Of a stretch of DNA of 8,437 nt, positions 7,224 through 8,437 are shown in pieces; positions within the stretch are counted from its first letter, which is position 1, and each line of letters starts with the position of its first letter. The position numbers and the translations under genes were made by a program. This stretch comes from an uncultured Eubacteriales bacterium (GTDB taxonomy: Bacteria; Bacillota; Clostridia; Oscillospirales; Oscillospiraceae), in the NCBI GenBank assembly GCA_900321335.1, contig ONVR01000060.1:1-8437 (forward strand), read 5' to 3'. The notes under the pieces are model-generated. The model was not told the origin of the DNA. It did no database searches and saw only the letters and a list, made by a program, of their open reading frames with translations.

Positions 7224-7934
7224 ATGATAGGCAGACTGCAGAAACTCATGGCTGACAGGGGCGTGGCTTCCCGCCGCGCCTGTGAACAGATGATCCTTCA
7301 GGGCAGAGTTACCGTAAACGGAGAAACGGCCCGACTCGGGCAGAGTGCGGACGGAGATCTTGACGAGATCCTTCTCGACGGAAGGCCTCTTCCCGCGGCA
7401 GGGGAGAAGCTGTACATAATGCTCAACAAGCCGAGAGGGTATGTCACTACCCTGCATGATGAACACGGCCGGAAGACTGTAGCGGCGTTGGTGGCGGACT
7501 GCGGTGATCGGGTGTACCCGGTAGGCCGCCTGGACTATGATTCCGAGGGCCTTCTGCTTATGACCAATGACGGGGCTCTGACCAACACCCTGACACACCC
7601 GTCCTTTGAGCGGGAAAAGGTCTATCAGGTAACCGTCCGGGGCGATCTGGAGGCGGCGCTGGAACGGCTTGGAGAGCCCATGACCATTGACGGGTACCGG
7701 ATCCGGCCGGCAGTGGTTACACTTCTATCATCGGAAGGGAACAGAGGTAAGGTTCGTATTACCATTCACGAGGGAAAAAACCGCCAGATTCGGAAGATGT
7801 GCGAGCAGTGCGATCTGGAGGTCCTGCGGCTTGTACGGGTGGAACAGGACGGACTGCGCCTGGGAAATCTGCGGCCGGGAAAATGGAGATTTCTGACGCC
7901 GGAGGAAATTGCGAGTCTGCGACGGAAGCCGTAA
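7224..7934 (+). CDS. rluB: RsuA/RluB family rRNA pseudouridine synthase
   Basis: Converts a specific uridine in rRNA to pseudouridine; the RluB branch acts on helix 90 of 23S rRNA (U2605 in E. coli numbering). The 236 residues start with an S4 RNA-binding domain (about 1-60, with RLQKLMADRGVASRRACEQMI and GRVTVNG), followed by the catalytic domain with VYPVGRLDYDSEGLLLMTNDG (97-117), where Asp104 is the expected catalytic aspartate, and the conserved EGKNRQIRKMCE (183-194). The ATG at 7224 has a well-placed AAAGGTGAT (7212-7220). It follows the carboxypeptidase by 16 nt and is probably co-transcribed with it. The neighbourhood (scpAB, carboxypeptidase) matches that of rluB (ypuL) in B. subtilis, which favours RluB over RsuA; substrate choice is inferred, not seen. 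Confidence 0.92.
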   Translation: MIGRLQKLMADRGVASRRACEQMILQGRVTVNGETARLGQSADGDLDEILLDGRPLPAAGEKLYIMLNKPRGYVTTLHDEHGRKTVAALVADCGDRVYPVGRLDYDSEGLLLMTNDGALTNTLTHPSFEREKVYQVTVRGDLEAALERLGEPMTIDGYRIRPAVVTLLSSEGNRGKVRITIHEGKNRQIRKMCEQCDLEVLRLVRVEQDGLRLGNLRPGKWRFLTPEEIASLRRKP

Positions 7935-7969
7935 AAATGCAGGGAAATATTCTTTTTCGCAATTACTGC

Positions 7970-7998
7970 TTGATTTTCCTGCAAAAAATATGTATAGT
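7970..7998 (+). promoter_or_regulatory. Sigma-A-type promoter of the RpiR-family gene
   Basis: A -35 box TTGATT (7970-7975) and a -10 box TATAGT (7993-7998) are separated by exactly 17 nt, in an AT-rich stretch that contrasts with the GC-rich genes around it. Transcription would start near 8004-8006, leaving a leader of about 70 nt before the ATG at 8076. No convincing intrinsic terminator for the upstream rluB gene was seen between 7935 and 7969. Confidence 0.65.
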
Positions 7999-8005
7999 AT
8001 CTTTG

Positions 8006-8024
8006 TGCCCTCGGGCATATATGC
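8006..8024. repeat. Two overlapping short palindromes at the predicted transcription start
   Basis: TGCCC-TC-GGGCA (8006-8017) and the perfect 10-bp palindrome GCATATATGC (8015-8024) overlap at and just after the expected start point of the RpiR-gene promoter. They are placed like a repressor site or a short leader hairpin. This is a sequence observation only; no binding protein can be assigned. Confidence 0.4.
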
Positions 8025-8075
8025 AGGATTATAACAGTATCCGCGCAGAATGAAAAGCGGGAAAGGATAACTTGA

Positions 8076-8437
8076 ATGGATAAGGATATTCTATCGGTAA
8101 TTGAGGAGGCGTCCCCCAATTTTTCCAAGGGGCAGAGAAACATCGCCAAATACGTGCTGGAAAACTACGCAAAAGCGGCGTTTATGACGGCAAACAAGCT
8201 GGGGAAAACAGTAGGCGTCAGCGAGTCTACGGTGGTTCGGTTTGCGGCTGAGCTCGGCTATGACGGTTATCCTGCAATGCGGAAGGCATTGCAGGATATG
8301 ATTCGCAACTGTCTGACCTCTGTCCAGCGGATCGAGGCATCCCGGGAGCTGATGGAGAATCAGGACATTCTCTCTGCTGTTCTGCTGTCGGATATCGAGC
8401 AGATCCGCACCACCATGGACGACACGGACCGCAACGA
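8076..8437 (+). CDS. MurR/RpiR family transcriptional regulator, C-terminus beyond the window
   Basis: The first 120 codons of an RpiR-type regulator, cut by the right edge. The N-terminal helix-turn-helix domain (about 1-77) has the family pattern: FSKGQRNIAKYVLENYAKAAFMTANKL, then GVSESTVVRFAAELGYDGYPAMRKALQDM (47-75), with SESTVVRFAAELGY as the recognition helix region. The sugar-phosphate-binding SIS domain expected after about residue 120 is outside the window. The ATG at 8076 has GAAAGGA at 8061-8067 and an in-frame TGA immediately upstream (8073-8075), so the start is firm. Such regulators usually control sugar phosphate, amino sugar or sialic acid genes, probably here those to the right; the effector cannot be named from this part. 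It has its own promoter and is not part of the upstream operon. Confidence 0.92.
   Translation, partial: MDKDILSVIEEASPNFSKGQRNIAKYVLENYAKAAFMTANKLGKTVGVSESTVVRFAAELGYDGYPAMRKALQDMIRNCLTSVQRIEASRELMENQDILSAVLLSDIEQIRTTMDDTDRN
8268..8298. repeat. Perfect 13-bp-arm inverted repeat inside the RpiR-family gene
   Basis: TATCCTGCAATGC (8268-8280), a 5-nt spacer GGAAG, then GCATTGCAGGATA (8286-8298). The arms match without error, so it could be a dyad operator or an mRNA hairpin. It encodes residues 65-75 (YPAMRKALQDM) of the regulator. The outer core TCCTGCA/TGCAGGA also occurs upstream in the promoter region at 7977-7983 and 8022-8028. Confidence 0.7.

Noticed and set aside
7938..7983. Intrinsic terminator for rluB formed by TGCAGGGAAA and TTTTCCTGCA
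   Set aside because: The loop is about 26 nt and the bases after the stem are A-rich, not T-rich, on the + strand. The TGCAGG elements fit better as possible operator half sites.
7799..8053. An 84-codon + strand frame across the end of rluB and the promoter region
   Set aside because: It starts out of frame inside rluB, crosses the predicted promoter and has no ribosome-binding site or family resemblance.

Overview
The window looks like a core chromosomal stretch from a spore-forming Firmicute. The DNA is moderately GC-rich by eye (not counted). The protein sequences and gene order resemble clostridial relatives of the Oscillospiraceae (Ruminococcaceae) type. That placement is an inference from gene content: a GerW/YtfJ sporulation protein, a DUF2953 (YtfI-like) partner, ScpA/ScpB, an M50 protease and an RpiR regulator. 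No mobile element, CRISPR array, tRNA, rRNA or phage gene was seen.

Layout, all on the + strand. A Lon protease gene enters from the left edge without its N-terminus (1-2205). Then come engB, a ribosome-assembly GTPase (2214-2795); a site-2-type M50 membrane metalloprotease (2818-3498); scpA (3495-4283) and scpB (4261-4872), the kleisin and winged-helix partners of SMC; a DUF2953 membrane-anchored protein (4869-5555); and a GerW/YtfJ-family sporulation protein (start about 5491, end 5922). Junctions in this first block are a few bases apart or overlap (ATGA overlaps at M50/scpA and scpB/DUF2953; about 65 nt shared by DUF2953 and ytfJ), so it reads as one translationally coupled operon.

A 133-nt gap (5923-6055) holds a strong imperfect inverted repeat that may end or attenuate that transcript. 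It is followed by a secreted D-Ala-D-Ala carboxypeptidase (6056-7207) and, 16 nt later, an RsuA/RluB-type pseudouridine synthase (7224-7934). The order scpA, scpB, DD-carboxypeptidase, rluB recalls the scpA-scpB-dacB-spmAB-rluB region of Bacillus subtilis, and DUF2953-ytfJ recalls ytfI-ytfJ there.

A second gap (7935-8075) carries a good sigma-A-type promoter and several TGCAGG/CCTGCA elements. It drives an RpiR/MurR-family regulator that starts at 8076 and runs off the right edge. That regulator's coding sequence contains a perfect 13-bp-arm inverted repeat sharing the TCCTGCA/TGCAGGA core with the promoter elements, which makes it a candidate autoregulatory operator. This is the most interesting non-coding signal here. 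Otherwise the window is conserved housekeeping and sporulation machinery, and I do not see an undescribed multi-gene system.
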